Positions 33,300 to 43,271 of a DNA stretch of 64,000 bases are shown piece after piece. The stretch lies in NCBI GenBank assembly GCA_017458005.1, contig JAFTGH010000017.1, forward strand, positions 1-64,000, given 5' to 3'. Position numbers and translations under genes: made by a program. The notes under the pieces were generated by a model. That model searched no databases and was not told where the DNA came from. It saw only the letters and a list, made by a program, of their open reading frames with translations. The stretch comes from Prevotella sp. (GTDB lineage Bacteria > Bacteroidota > Bacteroidia > Bacteroidales > Bacteroidaceae). Each line of letters opens with the position of its first letter. Within the stretch, counting starts at the first letter, position 1.

Positions 33300-34550
33300 A
33301 TGAATGAAGCAACGTGGAAGTATGTGAAAGCACACCGGATGGAGGATGTGCGGCGACTTGCCTTAAGTGGTTCAAAGGCAGAAGGTGTTGACATGCTCTT
33401 CGCTTTGCAACAGATTGCGGGATGGCAGACGGCAAGGAAGAAACTGCCGTCGTGGGCTGCCGTCGATGGCATTGTCTACCCTCCTCATCTGAACATGGAG
33501 CAATGTTCCTCAGAGCAGACGGCACGGTATAAGGGAAAGGTGGTCGCTCGGGATTTCGATATATCGATATATCGAGATAACGATATATCGACAAAAAACG
33601 AAAGTTTTGTCGACCTGACGGGAGGCTTGGGTGTCGATTTCTCGTTCATGTCCCGTCCTTTTAGTAAACGCACCTATGTCGAGCGCAATCCTAAACTCTG
33701 CGAGATCGCCCGCCACAATTTCCAACTGTTGGGCTTGGAGGCGGAGGTGATCTGCGATGATGCAGTCTCGTTTCTCGCAAAAATGCCCCATTCCAACGTG
33801 GTTTTCCTTGACCCAGCCCGCAGGAATGAGCATGGTAGCCGCACCTATGGTATCGAGGATTGTACGCCCAATGTCCTCGAACTGCTTCCTTTGCTGAAGG
33901 AGAAAGCCGACACGATTATCCTGAAACTATCGCCCATGCTCGACTGGCGTAAGGCAGTCAGCGACCTTGGGGGTGTCTCGGAGGTGCATATCGTCAGTGT
34001 TGACAATGAGTGCAAAGAACTCTTGCTGGTCATCTGCCAAGACCTTTCCACCACTCCCCTATTGGCTTGCGTCAACGGAGATAGTAGTTTCCAGATAGTT
34101 CCCAACGTGGGAACTGACAGTTTCCGCCTAGGAAACTCACAGTTTCTGCCAAGGAAACTGACAGTTCCCGCCAAGGAAACTATTCGGGAACTAACTCTTC
34201 TCGAACCGAATGCCAGTATCATGAAAGCAGGATGCTTCAAGGAAATAGCGCAGATGTACGGTATCCAGCAGTTGTCGGCAAACTCCCATCTCTTTGTCTC
34301 TGACCATGACATCGAGGACTTCCCTGGCAGGAGATTCACGATTGAGCGTATGACCTCAATGAACAAGCAGGAACTGAAGACCGCGATGGCTGGTATTGAC
34401 AGGGCGAATGTGGCTGTCCGCAATTTCCCTCTGACGGCGGAACAACTGCGAAAGAAACTGAAAATCAAGGACGGAGGCGATGTGTTTATTTTCGGAGCCA
34501 CCCTGCAAGAAGGGTCGCATCAGTTGTTTATTTGCCGTAAAATAGGTTAA
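33300..34550 (+). CDS. THUMP-like SAM-dependent methyltransferase
   Basis: A 416-residue class I methyltransferase. Motif I is VDLTGGLGVDFSFMS (about residue 101), motif IV VVFLDPARRNEHGSR, and the C-terminal THUMP-like part starts about residue 320 (HLFVSDHDIEDFPGRRF). It is a common Bacteroidetes protein, probably an RNA methyltransferase; target unknown. Two repeat insertions are read in frame: ATATATCG-rich repeats at 33556-33591 just before motif I, and a 22-bp repeat array at 34087-34195. It begins 6 bp after the regulator gene. Confidence 0.8.
   Translation: MNEATWKYVKAHRMEDVRRLALSGSKAEGVDMLFALQQIAGWQTARKKLPSWAAVDGIVYPPHLNMEQCSSEQTARYKGKVVARDFDISIYRDNDISTKNESFVDLTGGLGVDFSFMSRPFSKRTYVERNPKLCEIARHNFQLLGLEAEVICDDAVSFLAKMPHSNVVFLDPARRNEHGSRTYGIEDCTPNVLELLPLLKEKADTIILKLSPMLDWRKAVSDLGGVSEVHIVSVDNECKELLLVICQDLSTTPLLACVNGDSSFQIVPNVGTDSFRLGNSQFLPRKLTVPAKETIRELTLLEPNASIMKAGCFKEIAQMYGIQQLSANSHLFVSDHDIEDFPGRRFTIERMTSMNKQELKTAMAGIDRANVAVRNFPLTAEQLRKKLKIKDGGDVFIFGATLQEGSHQLFICRKIG
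33556..33591. repeat. CGATATATCG repeats inside the THUMP-like gene
   Basis: The 10-bp palindrome CGATATATCG occurs three times (33557-33566, overlapping at 33563-33572, and 33581-33590). It encodes the linker FDISIYRDNDIS, which sits directly before the methyltransferase fold and looks like an insertion. Confidence 0.65.
34087..34195. repeat. 22-bp tandem palindromic repeats inside the THUMP-like gene
   Basis: Three clear units start at 34109, 34131 and 34153, each with GGAAACT-type and AGTTTCC-type arms around a GAC or CAC centre, and degenerate half-units are on both sides. Since 22 is not a multiple of three, successive units are read in different frames, yet the gene stays open. Confidence 0.7.
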
Positions 34551-34553
34551 AAC

Positions 34554-34585
34554 TTTGGGAATTTGCCTGAATTTCACTACCTTTG
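34554..34585 (+). promoter_or_regulatory. Promoter of the acetyltransferase-parE-S41 group
   Basis: TTTG at 34554-34557, 20 bp, TACCTTTG at 34578-34585; the ATG follows at 34613. It begins 3 bp after the preceding stop. Confidence 0.7.
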
Positions 34586-34612
34586 CATGAGTTATATCAA
34601 TAAAGTGTAATC

Positions 34613-35770
34613 ATGTCATCAGTAGAGATTCGGAAAGTCACTGATAAGAAAAGCCTGGAAGCCTTTATCCAGTTTCACTACGACTTATATCGTGGCAACC
34701 CATACGATGCCCCCAACCTCCATACAGACGAGGTCCATACGTTGAGCAAGGACAAGAACGCTGCCTTCGAGTTTTGCGAGGCAGAGTATTTTCTTGCCTA
34801 TCGGGACGGGAAAGTAGTAGGACGTGTTGCCGCTATCATCAACCATCGTGCCAATGAGCGATGGGAGCGGAAGAGCGTGCGTTTCGGCTGGATTGACTTC
34901 ATCGATGACATCGAGGTGTCACGCGCCCTTCTGGAGGCTGCTGAGACATGGGGCAGGGAGAAGGGCATGACAGAGATGGTGGGACCGCTGGGTTTCACCG
35001 ATATGGACCCGGAAGGTATGCTCATCGAGGGCTTTGACCAGTTGGGCACGATGGCAACCATCTACAATTACGACTATTATCCCAGACATATCGAGCAGAT
35101 AGGCGGATGGGAGAAAGACAACGACTATGTGGAGTTCAAACTCATCGTCCCCAAGGACGGTGGGATGCCAGAGAAATACAAGAAGATCGCAGAACTGGTG
35201 ATGAAGCGCTATAACCTGCATCCGATGCACCCCAAGCGCAGTCAGGTGTTCGGCAAGGAGCAATACGGACGCAAGGTTCTTGATGTCGTCAACAAGACCT
35301 TTGGCAACCTCTATGGCTACTCACAGATGACAGAGGCTCAGATTGACGAGTATCTGAAGATGTATTTCCCCATGCTCGATATGAACCTGCTCTGTCTGAT
35401 AGAGGACTGGAACACGCCAAACCATGAGGTGATAGGTGTGGGCATCAGCATCTCATCGATGACACGTGCCTTGCAGAAGTGCAAGAACGGCAGGTTGTTC
35501 CCCTTTGGCTGGTGGCACTGTCTGAGAGCCCTGAAGTTTCGCAAGGCGGAGTGTGTCGACCTGATGCTGGTGGGCATCCTGCCAGAGTATCAGCAAAAAG
35601 GAGCCAACGCCCTGTTGTTCTACGACCTCATCCCTTGGTATCAGAAATATGGTTTCAAATGGGGTGAGACTAATGTGGAGATGGAGACCAATGAGAAAGT
35701 GCAGTCGCAGTGGCAGTATCTGGAGCATCAGCAGCACAAGCGTCGCCGTTGTTTTAAGAAAAGTATATAG
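34613..35770 (+). CDS. GNAT-like N-acetyltransferase domain protein
   Basis: A 385-residue cytoplasmic protein conserved in Bacteroidetes. The N-terminal half resembles a GNAT fold ([20 protein letters not shown], then [22 protein letters not shown]), and the C-terminal part has a second one ([21 protein letters not shown], an acetyl-CoA-loop-like stretch). Substrate unknown. It is 8 bp upstream of parE, but no functional link is known. Confidence 0.7.
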   Translation: MSSVEIRKVTDKKSLEAFIQFHYDLYRGNPYDAPNLHTDEVHTLSKDKNAAFEFCEAEYFLAYRDGKVVGRVAAIINHRANERWERKSVRFGWIDFIDDIEVSRALLEAAETWGREKGMTEMVGPLGFTDMDPEGMLIEGFDQLGTMATIYNYDYYPRHIEQIGGWEKDNDYVEFKLIVPKDGGMPEKYKKIAELVMKRYNLHPMHPKRSQVFGKEQYGRKVLDVVNKTFGNLYGYSQMTEAQIDEYLKMYFPMLDMNLLCLIEDWNTPNHEVIGVGISISSMTRALQKCKNGRLFPFGWWHCLRALKFRKAECVDLMLVGILPEYQQKGANALLFYDLIPWYQKYGFKWGETNVEMETNEKVQSQWQYLEHQQHKRRRCFKKSI

Positions 35771-35778
35771 AAAGAGAT

Positions 35779-37728
35779 ATGAGCGAAGAGAAGAATATCA
35801 TAGAAGAGAACAAACCCGTCGACTATGACGAGGGTAATATACAAACCCTCACTGGACTGCAGCATATCAGGTTGCGTCCTGGTATGTATATCGGTCGACT
35901 GGGCGACGGCTCTTCCCCAGAGGACGGTATCTATGTGTTGTTGAAGGAAGTGTTCGACAACTCCATCGACGAGTTTAAGATGAAGGCTGGCGACCGCATC
36001 GAGGTGAATGTGGACGACAACCTGCGCATCTCCGTCCGTGACTATGGTCGAGGCATCCCGCAGGGAAAACTCATTGAGTCGGTCAGTATTCTGAACACCA
36101 GTGGCAAGTTCGACTCGAAGGCTTTCAAGAAATCTATCGGACTGAATGGTGTGGGTGTGAAAGCCGTTAATGCCCTGAGTAAGCACTTTGAGGTTCATAG
36201 TTACCGTGACGGCAAGGTGCGCAAAGCGACATTCGAATGCGGTGAGTTAGTCAGTGACGTGACGGAGCCTACTCAGGACGAGAATGGCACTTACATCTAT
36301 TTCGAGCCCGACAACACGAAGTTCGTCAATTACCAGTTCCACGATGAGATTGTGGAGAACATGCTTCGCAACTACACCTATCTGAACATCGGGCTCACCA
36401 TCATGTATAATGGTCGCCGCATCCTCAGTCGTCATGGACTGGAGGACTTGCTGAAAGACCGTATGACCAATGACGCCCTTTATCCTATTGTCCATCTGCA
36501 GGGCGAGGATATCGAGATTGCCTTCACCCATGCCAACCAGTATGGCGAGGAATACTATTCCTTTGTCAACGGTCAGCATACCACACAGGGTGGAACGCAC
36601 CAGAGCGCTTTCAAGGAGCATATCGCCCGCACTATCAAGGAATACTTTGGGAAATACGAGTATGGGGATATCCGAACGGGTATTGTTGCCGCCATCTCCA
36701 TCAACGTGGAGGAGCCTATCTTCGAGAGTCAGACAAAGATCAAGTTAGGCTCAACGACGATGTCGCCTGACGGGGTGAGCATCAATAAATATATTGGCGA
36801 CTTTATCAAGAAGGAGGTAGACAACTACCTGCATATCCATGCTGATGTGGTAGAGGTGCTGGAGCAGAAGATCAAGGAGTCAGAGCGGGAGCGTAAGGCA
36901 ATGGCTGGTGTGACGAAACTGGCTCGTGACCGTGCCAAGAAAGCAAACCTCCACAATCGCAAACTGCGTGACTGCCGTATCCATTTCTGTGATGCGAAAA
37001 ACGACCGTAAAGAGGAGTCGAGCATCTTCATCACAGAGGGCGACTCGGCTAGCGGAAGTATCACCAAGAGCCGTGATGTGAACACACAGGCTGTGTTCTC
37101 TCTGCGCGGTAAGCCAAAGAACACCTTTGGACTGACAAAGAAGATTGTCTATGAGAACGAGGAGTTCAATCTTCTGCAAGCAGCCTTGGATATTGAGGAA
37201 GGATTGGACACCCTTAGATATAATAAGGTGATTGTTGCCACGGATGCTGATGTCGACGGCATGCATATCCGCCTGTTGATCATCACCTTCTTCCTGCAGT
37301 TCTTCCCCGAGTTGGTGAAGAAGGGGCATGTGTATGTGCTCCAGACTCCTTTGTTCCGAGTGCGCAACCGCAGGACGAAGATCAAGAGCAAGAAAGTACT
37401 TGCCGAGGCTGATGCGAAGACAGAGGGGAAGAAGGGCGACTTCATCACCCGTTATTGCTATAGCGACGAGGAGCGTCTGAAGGCGATCCAAGAGTTAGGA
37501 CCCGACCCTGAGATTACCCGCTTCAAGGGTCTTGGTGAGATTTCCCCAGAGGAGTTTGCCGGCTTCATCGGTCCTGATATCCGTCTGGAGCAGGTGACCC
37601 TTCATAAGAACGACCAGGTTCAGAAACTCATGGAATACTATATGGGCAGTAACACGATGGAGCGCCAGAACTTTATTATCGACAACCTCGTCATAGAGGA
37701 AGACCGTCCAGAAGAAGAAATCTATTAA
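35779..37728 (+). CDS. parE: DNA topoisomerase IV subunit B
   Basis: A 649-residue type IIA topoisomerase ATPase subunit. The GHKL domain has [17 protein letters not shown] and [14 protein letters not shown]; the Toprim domain has [17 protein letters not shown] (the Bacteroidetes ParE form, against EGDSAGGS in GyrB) and later [10 protein letters not shown]. It relaxes and decatenates DNA with ParC. parC is not adjacent in this window, although in many Bacteroides it is near. GyrB is the alternative call. Confidence 0.88.
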   Translation: MSEEKNIIEENKPVDYDEGNIQTLTGLQHIRLRPGMYIGRLGDGSSPEDGIYVLLKEVFDNSIDEFKMKAGDRIEVNVDDNLRISVRDYGRGIPQGKLIESVSILNTSGKFDSKAFKKSIGLNGVGVKAVNALSKHFEVHSYRDGKVRKATFECGELVSDVTEPTQDENGTYIYFEPDNTKFVNYQFHDEIVENMLRNYTYLNIGLTIMYNGRRILSRHGLEDLLKDRMTNDALYPIVHLQGEDIEIAFTHANQYGEEYYSFVNGQHTTQGGTHQSAFKEHIARTIKEYFGKYEYGDIRTGIVAAISINVEEPIFESQTKIKLGSTTMSPDGVSINKYIGDFIKKEVDNYLHIHADVVEVLEQKIKESERERKAMAGVTKLARDRAKKANLHNRKLRDCRIHFCDAKNDRKEESSIFITEGDSASGSITKSRDVNTQAVFSLRGKPKNTFGLTKKIVYENEEFNLLQAALDIEEGLDTLRYNKVIVATDADVDGMHIRLLIITFFLQFFPELVKKGHVYVLQTPLFRVRNRRTKIKSKKVLAEADAKTEGKKGDFITRYCYSDEERLKAIQELGPDPEITRFKGLGEISPEEFAGFIGPDIRLEQVTLHKNDQVQKLMEYYMGSNTMERQNFIIDNLVIEEDRPEEEIY

Positions 37729-37831
37729 AAGTAAAAAGGTAAATATATGAAGACAAAGAGTAGAATGACAGGGATGAGAGGTTCGTTAAAATGGATTTTA
37801 CCTTTTTACTTTTTTACCTTTTTACCTTTAT
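37727..37831. repeat. 17-bp inverted repeat around the S41 start codon
   Basis: AAAAGTAAAAAGGTAAA at 37727-37743 is the exact reverse complement of TTTACCTTTTTACTTTT at 37798-37814. The left arm includes the AAAAGG stretch that acts as ribosome binding site for the ATG at 37747, and the right arm plus further TTTTTACC copies (to 37831) encode the core of the signal peptide. Confidence 0.7.
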
Positions 37832-39378
37832 CCGCTCAACTCCGCATCAATATGGGCGACGACAGTCCGATTCGCAAGTTACAGATTGCCGAGATGGCGA
37901 TCTCCAATCTCTATGTGGATAGTGTCGACGAGCAGAAACTGGTGGAGGACGGTATCCGTGGCATGATAGAGAAACTCGACCCTCACAGTAGTTATATGAC
38001 CGCCAAGGAGGTGAAGGCTGCCAATGAGCCCCTACAAGGTAACTTCGAGGGTATTGGTGTGCAGTTCAATATGGTGGAGGACACCCTCTTGGTGGTACAG
38101 CCCGTCACGGGAGGACCCTCAGAGAAACAAGGTGTGCTGGCTGGTGACCGTATTGTCTATGTGAACGATACGACGATAGCAGGTGTCTCGATGCCGAAAG
38201 AGGAGATCATGCGTCGTCTGCGTGGTCCTAAGGGTACGAAGGTGCGACTGGGTGTCGTTCGTAGAGGTATTGCTGACACCCTGCGCTTTGTCATCACCCG
38301 TGATAAGATTCCTGTGAAGTCGATAGATGCCGCCTATATGATTCGTCCAGGCATCGGCTATATCCGTATCGGCAACTTCGGAGCCCAGACACATGATGAG
38401 TTCTGTCAGAGCCTGATGAAACTGACAGGAGAGGGAATGCAGTCGCTGATTCTCGACCTGCAAGAGAATGGAGGCGGCTATCTGCATGCTGCCGTTGAAA
38501 TCGCCGAGGAGTTCTTGTCAAAGGGCGATTTGATTGTCTACACCCAAGGTCGACGCGCCCCTCGTAATGAGTATTTTGCGACGGGAGACGGACTTTTTCA
38601 AAACGGAAAGGTCGTCGTCCTGGTAGATAGTTACTCCGCTTCTGCCGCTGAGATTGTGACGGGTGCCATACAAGACCACGACCGTGGTTATGTGGTAGGC
38701 AGGAGAACTTACGGTAAGGGACTGGTGCAACGACCTATTGACCTGCCCGACGGCTCCATGATCCGTCTGACCATAGCGCATTACTATACCCCGTCTGGAC
38801 GCTGTATCCAAAAGCCCTATGAGAAAGGAAAGGCTGCCGACTATGCGATGGATGTGATTAACCGCCTGAAGAGTGGTGAGTTAATGCATGAGGACAGCAT
38901 CCATTTCGTGGACTCTTTGAAATACTACACCTTGAAAGAGCATCGTGTGGTATATGGCGGTGGTGGTATTATGCCCGACTATTACGTTCCTCTGGACACG
39001 ATGCGATATACACGCTTCCATCGGGAACTCTCCGCTCGCTCCTTCATCATCAATGCCAGTCTTCGCTATGTGGACCAGCATCGCAAGCAACTGAAGAAAC
39101 AATATCCTACCTTTGCGCACTTCAAACAACAGTTTGAGGTACCCCAGTCAGTGACAGATAATATCTTCAAAGAGGCAGAGAAGCAACAGATCAAGCCCAA
39201 GGACGACGAGGAGTTGCAAAAGACATTACCCTATCTGCGCTTGCAACTCAAAGCGCTTATTGCTCGTGACCTCTGGGAGACGAGTCAGTATTTTGCCATT
39301 ATGAACGAGAGTAACGATGTGGTCTCTCAGGCTTTGAAGTTACTTCTTGGTGGCTCGGATGAAGTAGGCAATAAGTAG
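37747..39378 (+). CDS. S41 C-terminal processing peptidase
   Basis: A 543-residue CtpA-like serine protease. The signal peptide (WILPFYFFTFLPLSAQ) is encoded by T-rich tandem repeats. A PDZ domain at about 95-180 (VQPVTGGPSEKQGVLAGDRI) precedes the protease fold with the catalytic Ser in VDSYSASAAEI and the Lys in RRTYGKGLVQ. It should act in the periplasm on unfolded or C-terminal tagged proteins. An inverted repeat may hide its ribosome binding site. The gene overlaps the convergent OPT gene by 39 bp. Confidence 0.9.
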   Translation: MKTKSRMTGMRGSLKWILPFYFFTFLPLSAQLRINMGDDSPIRKLQIAEMAISNLYVDSVDEQKLVEDGIRGMIEKLDPHSSYMTAKEVKAANEPLQGNFEGIGVQFNMVEDTLLVVQPVTGGPSEKQGVLAGDRIVYVNDTTIAGVSMPKEEIMRRLRGPKGTKVRLGVVRRGIADTLRFVITRDKIPVKSIDAAYMIRPGIGYIRIGNFGAQTHDEFCQSLMKLTGEGMQSLILDLQENGGGYLHAAVEIAEEFLSKGDLIVYTQGRRAPRNEYFATGDGLFQNGKVVVLVDSYSASAAEIVTGAIQDHDRGYVVGRRTYGKGLVQRPIDLPDGSMIRLTIAHYYTPSGRCIQKPYEKGKAADYAMDVINRLKSGELMHEDSIHFVDSLKYYTLKEHRVVYGGGGIMPDYYVPLDTMRYTRFHRELSARSFIINASLRYVDQHRKQLKKQYPTFAHFKQQFEVPQSVTDNIFKEAEKQQIKPKDDEELQKTLPYLRLQLKALIARDLWETSQYFAIMNESNDVVSQALKLLLGGSDEVGNK

Positions 39379-41214
39379 GATATACGCCACTAGAGAGAGA
39401 AGTTCACTCAGTGGGTTGCTCCACCATTCGGCATACTCAAACTGGATACCGCCAAAGCGTAACAAAGCACTGATGACACCCATCAAGGCACCACCGGCAA
39501 TGAATCCTGATGCGATGAGGTTTCCCTTCTCTCCACGCTCCTTGTTGACCTCTGCGTCTTTAGAGCGAGTAGTCACATACCAGTTAACAGCGCCACCAAT
39601 GACCAGAGGAACATTCAGTTCCATGGGGATAAACATACCCAAGGCAAAGGCAAGGGCGGGAATCTTACAGAGTGTGAGGATGATGGCTATCGCAGCACCA
39701 ATGGCATAGAGTGCCCAAGGAGCACCAACACCATTCATCAACGGGTCGATAACTGCAGCCATCGCATTAGCCTGTGGAGCAGCAAGGGCGCCAGAGGCAA
39801 AGCCGTAGGTCTCGTTAAGGAGCATCATCACGCCACCGACAGTGGCAGCACTTACCAACGTTCCCAGAAACTTCCATGTCTCCTGCTTCTTAGGCAACGT
39901 GTCAGTCCAGTAACCAATCTTCAAATCGGTAATGAAAGAGCCAGCCATGGAGAGTGCCGTGCAAACCACACCTCCCATGATCAATGCCGCAACCATTCCT
40001 CCTGTACCCTTCAATCCAACGGCGACCATGACGACAGAGGCAAGAATCAACGTCATGAGCGTCATGCCCGATACGGGGTTACTGCCCACAATAGCAATGG
40101 CATTTGCCGCAACAGTAGTAAAGAGGAATGCGATAACGGCTGTCAGGATAATGGCGACAGCAGCGAAGAGCAAGTTACCATCCATCACCCCAAACCAGAA
40201 GAAAAGGAAAGTGATGATGAGGGTGATACCTGCGGCAATGGCGATAAACTTAAATGGCAGGTCCTGTTGTGTCTGCTGTGACTCTGCCGCAGCACCAGCC
40301 TTGGTGGCAAGTCCCACCGCACTCTTGATGACACCCCACGATTTGATGATACCGATGATTCCTGCCATTGCAATAGCACCAATACCAATCGACTTGCCAT
40401 AAGAGGTGAAGATCTGTTCTGGCGACATATCACCGACGGCTGTCGTGATAGCAGGATTCCACTGGTTCAGGACGGTATCGCCAAAGATCAGCGCCATGCC
40501 TGGTACAACAAGCCACCAGACAAACAAGGAGCCTAAAGTGATGATCAAAGCATAACGGAAACCGATGATATAGCCCAGTCCTAAGACGGCGGCACCCGTA
40601 TTGTTCTTGAACACTAACTTTGCCTTCTCGGCAAGATCCTCCCCAAAAGGAATCATACGACTGGTGACATTCTCATTCCACCATCCGAAGGTTGCCACGA
40701 TGAAGTCATAGAGTCCTCCTACCAGTCCTGCTATCAACAGGGGTTTAGCCTGTGAGCCACCCTTATCACCACTCTTCAATACCTGTGTGGTTGCCGTAGC
40801 CTCAGGGAAGGGAAACTGCTCTTGGGGTGCCTCTACGAAATATTTACGGAAGGGGATGAGGAAAAGAATACCCAACACACCACCTAATAGAGAGGCTATA
40901 AATATCTTGAGGAAGTCGGCAGACATCTCAGGGTATTTCGCTTGGAGAATATAAATAGCAGGTAAAGTGAAGATAGCACCAGCCACCACAGCACCAGAGC
41001 AGGCACCGATAGACTGGATGATGACATTCTCACGAAGGGCGTTAGAACGTTTTGCCGCAGCAGAGACTCCTACGGCAATAATAGCGATAGGGATGGCGGC
41101 CTCGAAAACTTGTCCTACCTTTAGTCCCAGATAGGCGGCAGCGGCAGAAAAGAGTATTGCCATCAGCACGCCCCATGTCACAGACCATGTGTTTACCTCA
41201 CTTCTTTGTTTCAT
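39340..41214 (-). CDS. OPT family oligopeptide transporter
   Basis: A 624-residue membrane protein with about 16 hydrophobic segments. The N terminus (WGVLMAILFSAAAAYLGLKVGQVFEAAIP) and the block ATATTQVLKSG are typical of the bacterial OPT/YSL family. It would import small peptides or metal chelates with protons. It is the last gene of a four-gene operon and starts 4 bp inside the PatB gene. Its 3' end overlaps the S41 gene by 39 bp on the other strand. Confidence 0.9.
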   Translation of the reverse strand: MKQRSEVNTWSVTWGVLMAILFSAAAAYLGLKVGQVFEAAIPIAIIAVGVSAAAKRSNALRENVIIQSIGACSGAVVAGAIFTLPAIYILQAKYPEMSADFLKIFIASLLGGVLGILFLIPFRKYFVEAPQEQFPFPEATATTQVLKSGDKGGSQAKPLLIAGLVGGLYDFIVATFGWWNENVTSRMIPFGEDLAEKAKLVFKNNTGAAVLGLGYIIGFRYALIITLGSLFVWWLVVPGMALIFGDTVLNQWNPAITTAVGDMSPEQIFTSYGKSIGIGAIAMAGIIGIIKSWGVIKSAVGLATKAGAAAESQQTQQDLPFKFIAIAAGITLIITFLFFWFGVMDGNLLFAAVAIILTAVIAFLFTTVAANAIAIVGSNPVSGMTLMTLILASVVMVAVGLKGTGGMVAALIMGGVVCTALSMAGSFITDLKIGYWTDTLPKKQETWKFLGTLVSAATVGGVMMLLNETYGFASGALAAPQANAMAAVIDPLMNGVGAPWALYAIGAAIAIILTLCKIPALAFALGMFIPMELNVPLVIGGAVNWYVTTRSKDAEVNKERGEKGNLIASGFIAGGALMGVISALLRFGGIQFEYAEWWSNPLSELLSLVAYILLIAYFIRATKK

Positions 41215-42419
41215 CTTGTTATCGTTGCTTTTATTCGTTTCAATCCTTCCATCATCTGACGCTTGGGGCAGGCAATATTAATACGGATATAGCCTTTCCC
41301 GCTTTCTGCCCCATACATCGTTCCAGGGTTGACCCACACCTTTCCTTCTGTCAACAGGTGGTCACAGAGTTCCTCTACGTTGTCGTATGCTGCGACCGTG
41401 TCGCAGTAATAAGAGACATCCACCCAGACGAGATAGGTGCCCTCTAATGGACATACCTTACACGATGGTAACTCCTCCGCAAAGAACTGGCGAAGCGCTT
41501 GATAGTTCTTCCAAAGATATTGGTTGAGTTCATCTATCCAGTCCTCACTCTCATTATAAGCAGCCTTTAAGGCAACAGGTCCGAAGGGGTTGACATCACA
41601 CACCTCATTGATATTAATTGCACGGTCGATACGGCGACGCCATGCTGGCTGAGAGCAAATGATATTAGCGATCTGCAATCCTGCGATATTAAAGGACTTG
41701 GTTGGAGAGTTGAGAATAATCGCATCAGGAGCGACAGTTCCCATCGGACAGAATTGATGTCCTGGCATGATAAGTTCGCAATGGATCTCGTCAGAGATGA
41801 TATAGACATGATGGCGATGACAGATTTCCGCCATACGCTCTAATTCCTCTTTGGTCCACACACGCCCTGTAGGATTATGAGGGTTGCAGAGCAGAAAAGC
41901 AGTGGTTTTCTCATCCGCACACCGCTCTTCAAAGTCTTCCCAGTCCACCTCGAACCCATGTTCCTGTATATTACGACCAGGTCGCAACACTGACTCAGAC
42001 ACCTCACAGCCATTATTACGGATAGAGGAGAAGAAACAGTTGTAGTCTGGAGAGAGTATCAATACTTTCTCCCCTGGCATGGTCAATGCCTTGATAGCAC
42101 ACGACATGGCTGGGATAACACCGGTAGTATAGAGGATATCCTCTCGCTGAATCGCCCAGTGATGACGGCGCTGGAACCATGAGATGATAGCGTCGTAATA
42201 GTCTTCCTCCACGATAGTATAGCCAAAGACTCCATGCGCTGCTCGTTTACTGACAGCGTCTAGAATAGCAGGAGCAGCCTTGAAGTCCATATCGGCAACC
42301 CACATGGGGATAATGCCCCCTGGCGGAAGCCAGCCCCCCGTTTGTCGGGGGGCTTCCGCATCCCATTTCACGCAACCAGTGCCTCTCCGCTCTATCGGTT
42401 CATCAAAATTATAAGGCAT
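41211..42419 (-). CDS. PatB/MalY-type PLP-dependent C-S lyase
   Basis: A 402-residue fold type I aminotransferase-like enzyme of the MalY/PatB group (cystathionine beta-lyase). PLP motifs are FLLCNPHNPTGRVW, ISDEIHCELIM and the Lys in LNSPTKSFNIAGLQ. It probably cleaves cystathionine or cysteine to release sulfur products, pyruvate and ammonia. Residues about 21-35 (AEAPRQTGGWLPPGG), between VKWD and IIPMWVADMDF, are an extra segment encoded by a GC-rich palindrome at 42323-42359. Its operon partner OPT might bring in sulfur-containing peptides (inference). Confidence 0.88.
   Translation of the reverse strand: MPYNFDEPIERRGTGCVKWDAEAPRQTGGWLPPGGIIPMWVADMDFKAAPAILDAVSKRAAHGVFGYTIVEEDYYDAIISWFQRRHHWAIQREDILYTTGVIPAMSCAIKALTMPGEKVLILSPDYNCFFSSIRNNGCEVSESVLRPGRNIQEHGFEVDWEDFEERCADEKTTAFLLCNPHNPTGRVWTKEELERMAEICHRHHVYIISDEIHCELIMPGHQFCPMGTVAPDAIILNSPTKSFNIAGLQIANIICSQPAWRRRIDRAININEVCDVNPFGPVALKAAYNESEDWIDELNQYLWKNYQALRQFFAEELPSCKVCPLEGTYLVWVDVSYYCDTVAAYDNVEELCDHLLTEGKVWVNPGTMYGAESGKGYIRINIACPKRQMMEGLKRIKATITR
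42323..42359. repeat. In-frame GC-rich palindrome in the PatB gene
   Basis: GCGGAAGCC at the left end pairs with GGCTTCCGC at the right end, and inner CCCCCC/GGGGGG runs pair around a TTTGT loop, with a small bulge (AGC). It would form a strong hairpin in the message. It encodes the extra loop of the protein between two conserved motifs. Confidence 0.75.
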
Positions 42420-43265
42420 CTACTTCCTGACCTCTATTACACAGTTATTAGGCTGGCGCACATTCTCGTCAATGGTTATCGACCCGATAGAGTCAGCGAT
42501 GATATGTCCGCTGGTAGGATTCTTGATGTTCTCGATATGTCCACGGATGTCTGCCTCCACGGTAGAGTACTCAAAGACACGGTCACACATCTTGTCGAAC
42601 GTGCAGTTCTCCAAAACGAGGTTCTGGGTATAGCATAACAACTGCTCACCAGCCAGATGACAGTTGACCAGTCGTACGTTCTTAGAATGCCAAGCAAGAT
42701 ACTCACCGTCCAATACGGAGTCATAGACGGTCACGTTCTCACACTCCCAGAAGGAGTCTTTGGTGAGAATATCAGCATGGTGCACTTCTACATTCTTACA
42801 ATACTGGAACACATACTTGGCATCACTCTTCAGTCCATCCACATAAATATTCTCCGAGAACATAAAGGGATAAGTGCCGCCATGCAGGGTGACATTCTTC
42901 AAGCGTAAGTCCTTGACCTTCCAGAATGTCTCGTCCGCATCAGTAATTATCACGTCCTCCAGTTCCACATGGTTCATCTCACGGAAGAACTTAGGACCAT
43001 CAATACGGCTTCGACGCATGACGAGGTCATTCGTATACCAGATCGCCGAACGTGACCCTAAGGCAAAGTAACAGTCCTCAATAAGAGCACCATCCACATG
43101 CCACCAAGGATATTTTCCATAGAACCTACAATTGTGTGCCTCCATATTCTGGCATTGCTTAATGCCACTCTCACCATCGGTGATGGTGATATTCTCCAAT
43201 CGGAGGTCATGGGTGGCAAACAAAGGACGCTCACCACCAAACTCTTTATCTTTAATTATTTCCAT
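42420..43265 (-). CDS. DUF3737 family right-handed beta-helix protein
   Basis: A 281-residue cytoplasmic protein that is almost one pure series of short beta rungs (LRLENITITDGESGIKQCQN, VELEDVIITDADETFWKVKD, VRLVNCHLAGEQLLCYTQN), as in a pectate-lyase-like helix. The start IIKDKEFGGERPLF is the mark of DUF3737. No catalytic role is known. It abuts the PatB start with no gap and follows the beta-flower gene by 6 bp. Confidence 0.88.
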   Translation of the reverse strand: MEIIKDKEFGGERPLFATHDLRLENITITDGESGIKQCQNMEAHNCRFYGKYPWWHVDGALIEDCYFALGSRSAIWYTNDLVMRRSRIDGPKFFREMNHVELEDVIITDADETFWKVKDLRLKNVTLHGGTYPFMFSENIYVDGLKSDAKYVFQYCKNVEVHHADILTKDSFWECENVTVYDSVLDGEYLAWHSKNVRLVNCHLAGEQLLCYTQNLVLENCTFDKMCDRVFEYSTVEADIRGHIENIKNPTSGHIIADSIGSITIDENVRQPNNCVIEVRK

Positions 43266-43271
43266 ATTTCT

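Noticed and set aside
36880-37491. 203-residue minus-strand frame opposite parE
   Set aside because: It is antisense to conserved Toprim motifs and has no support of its own.
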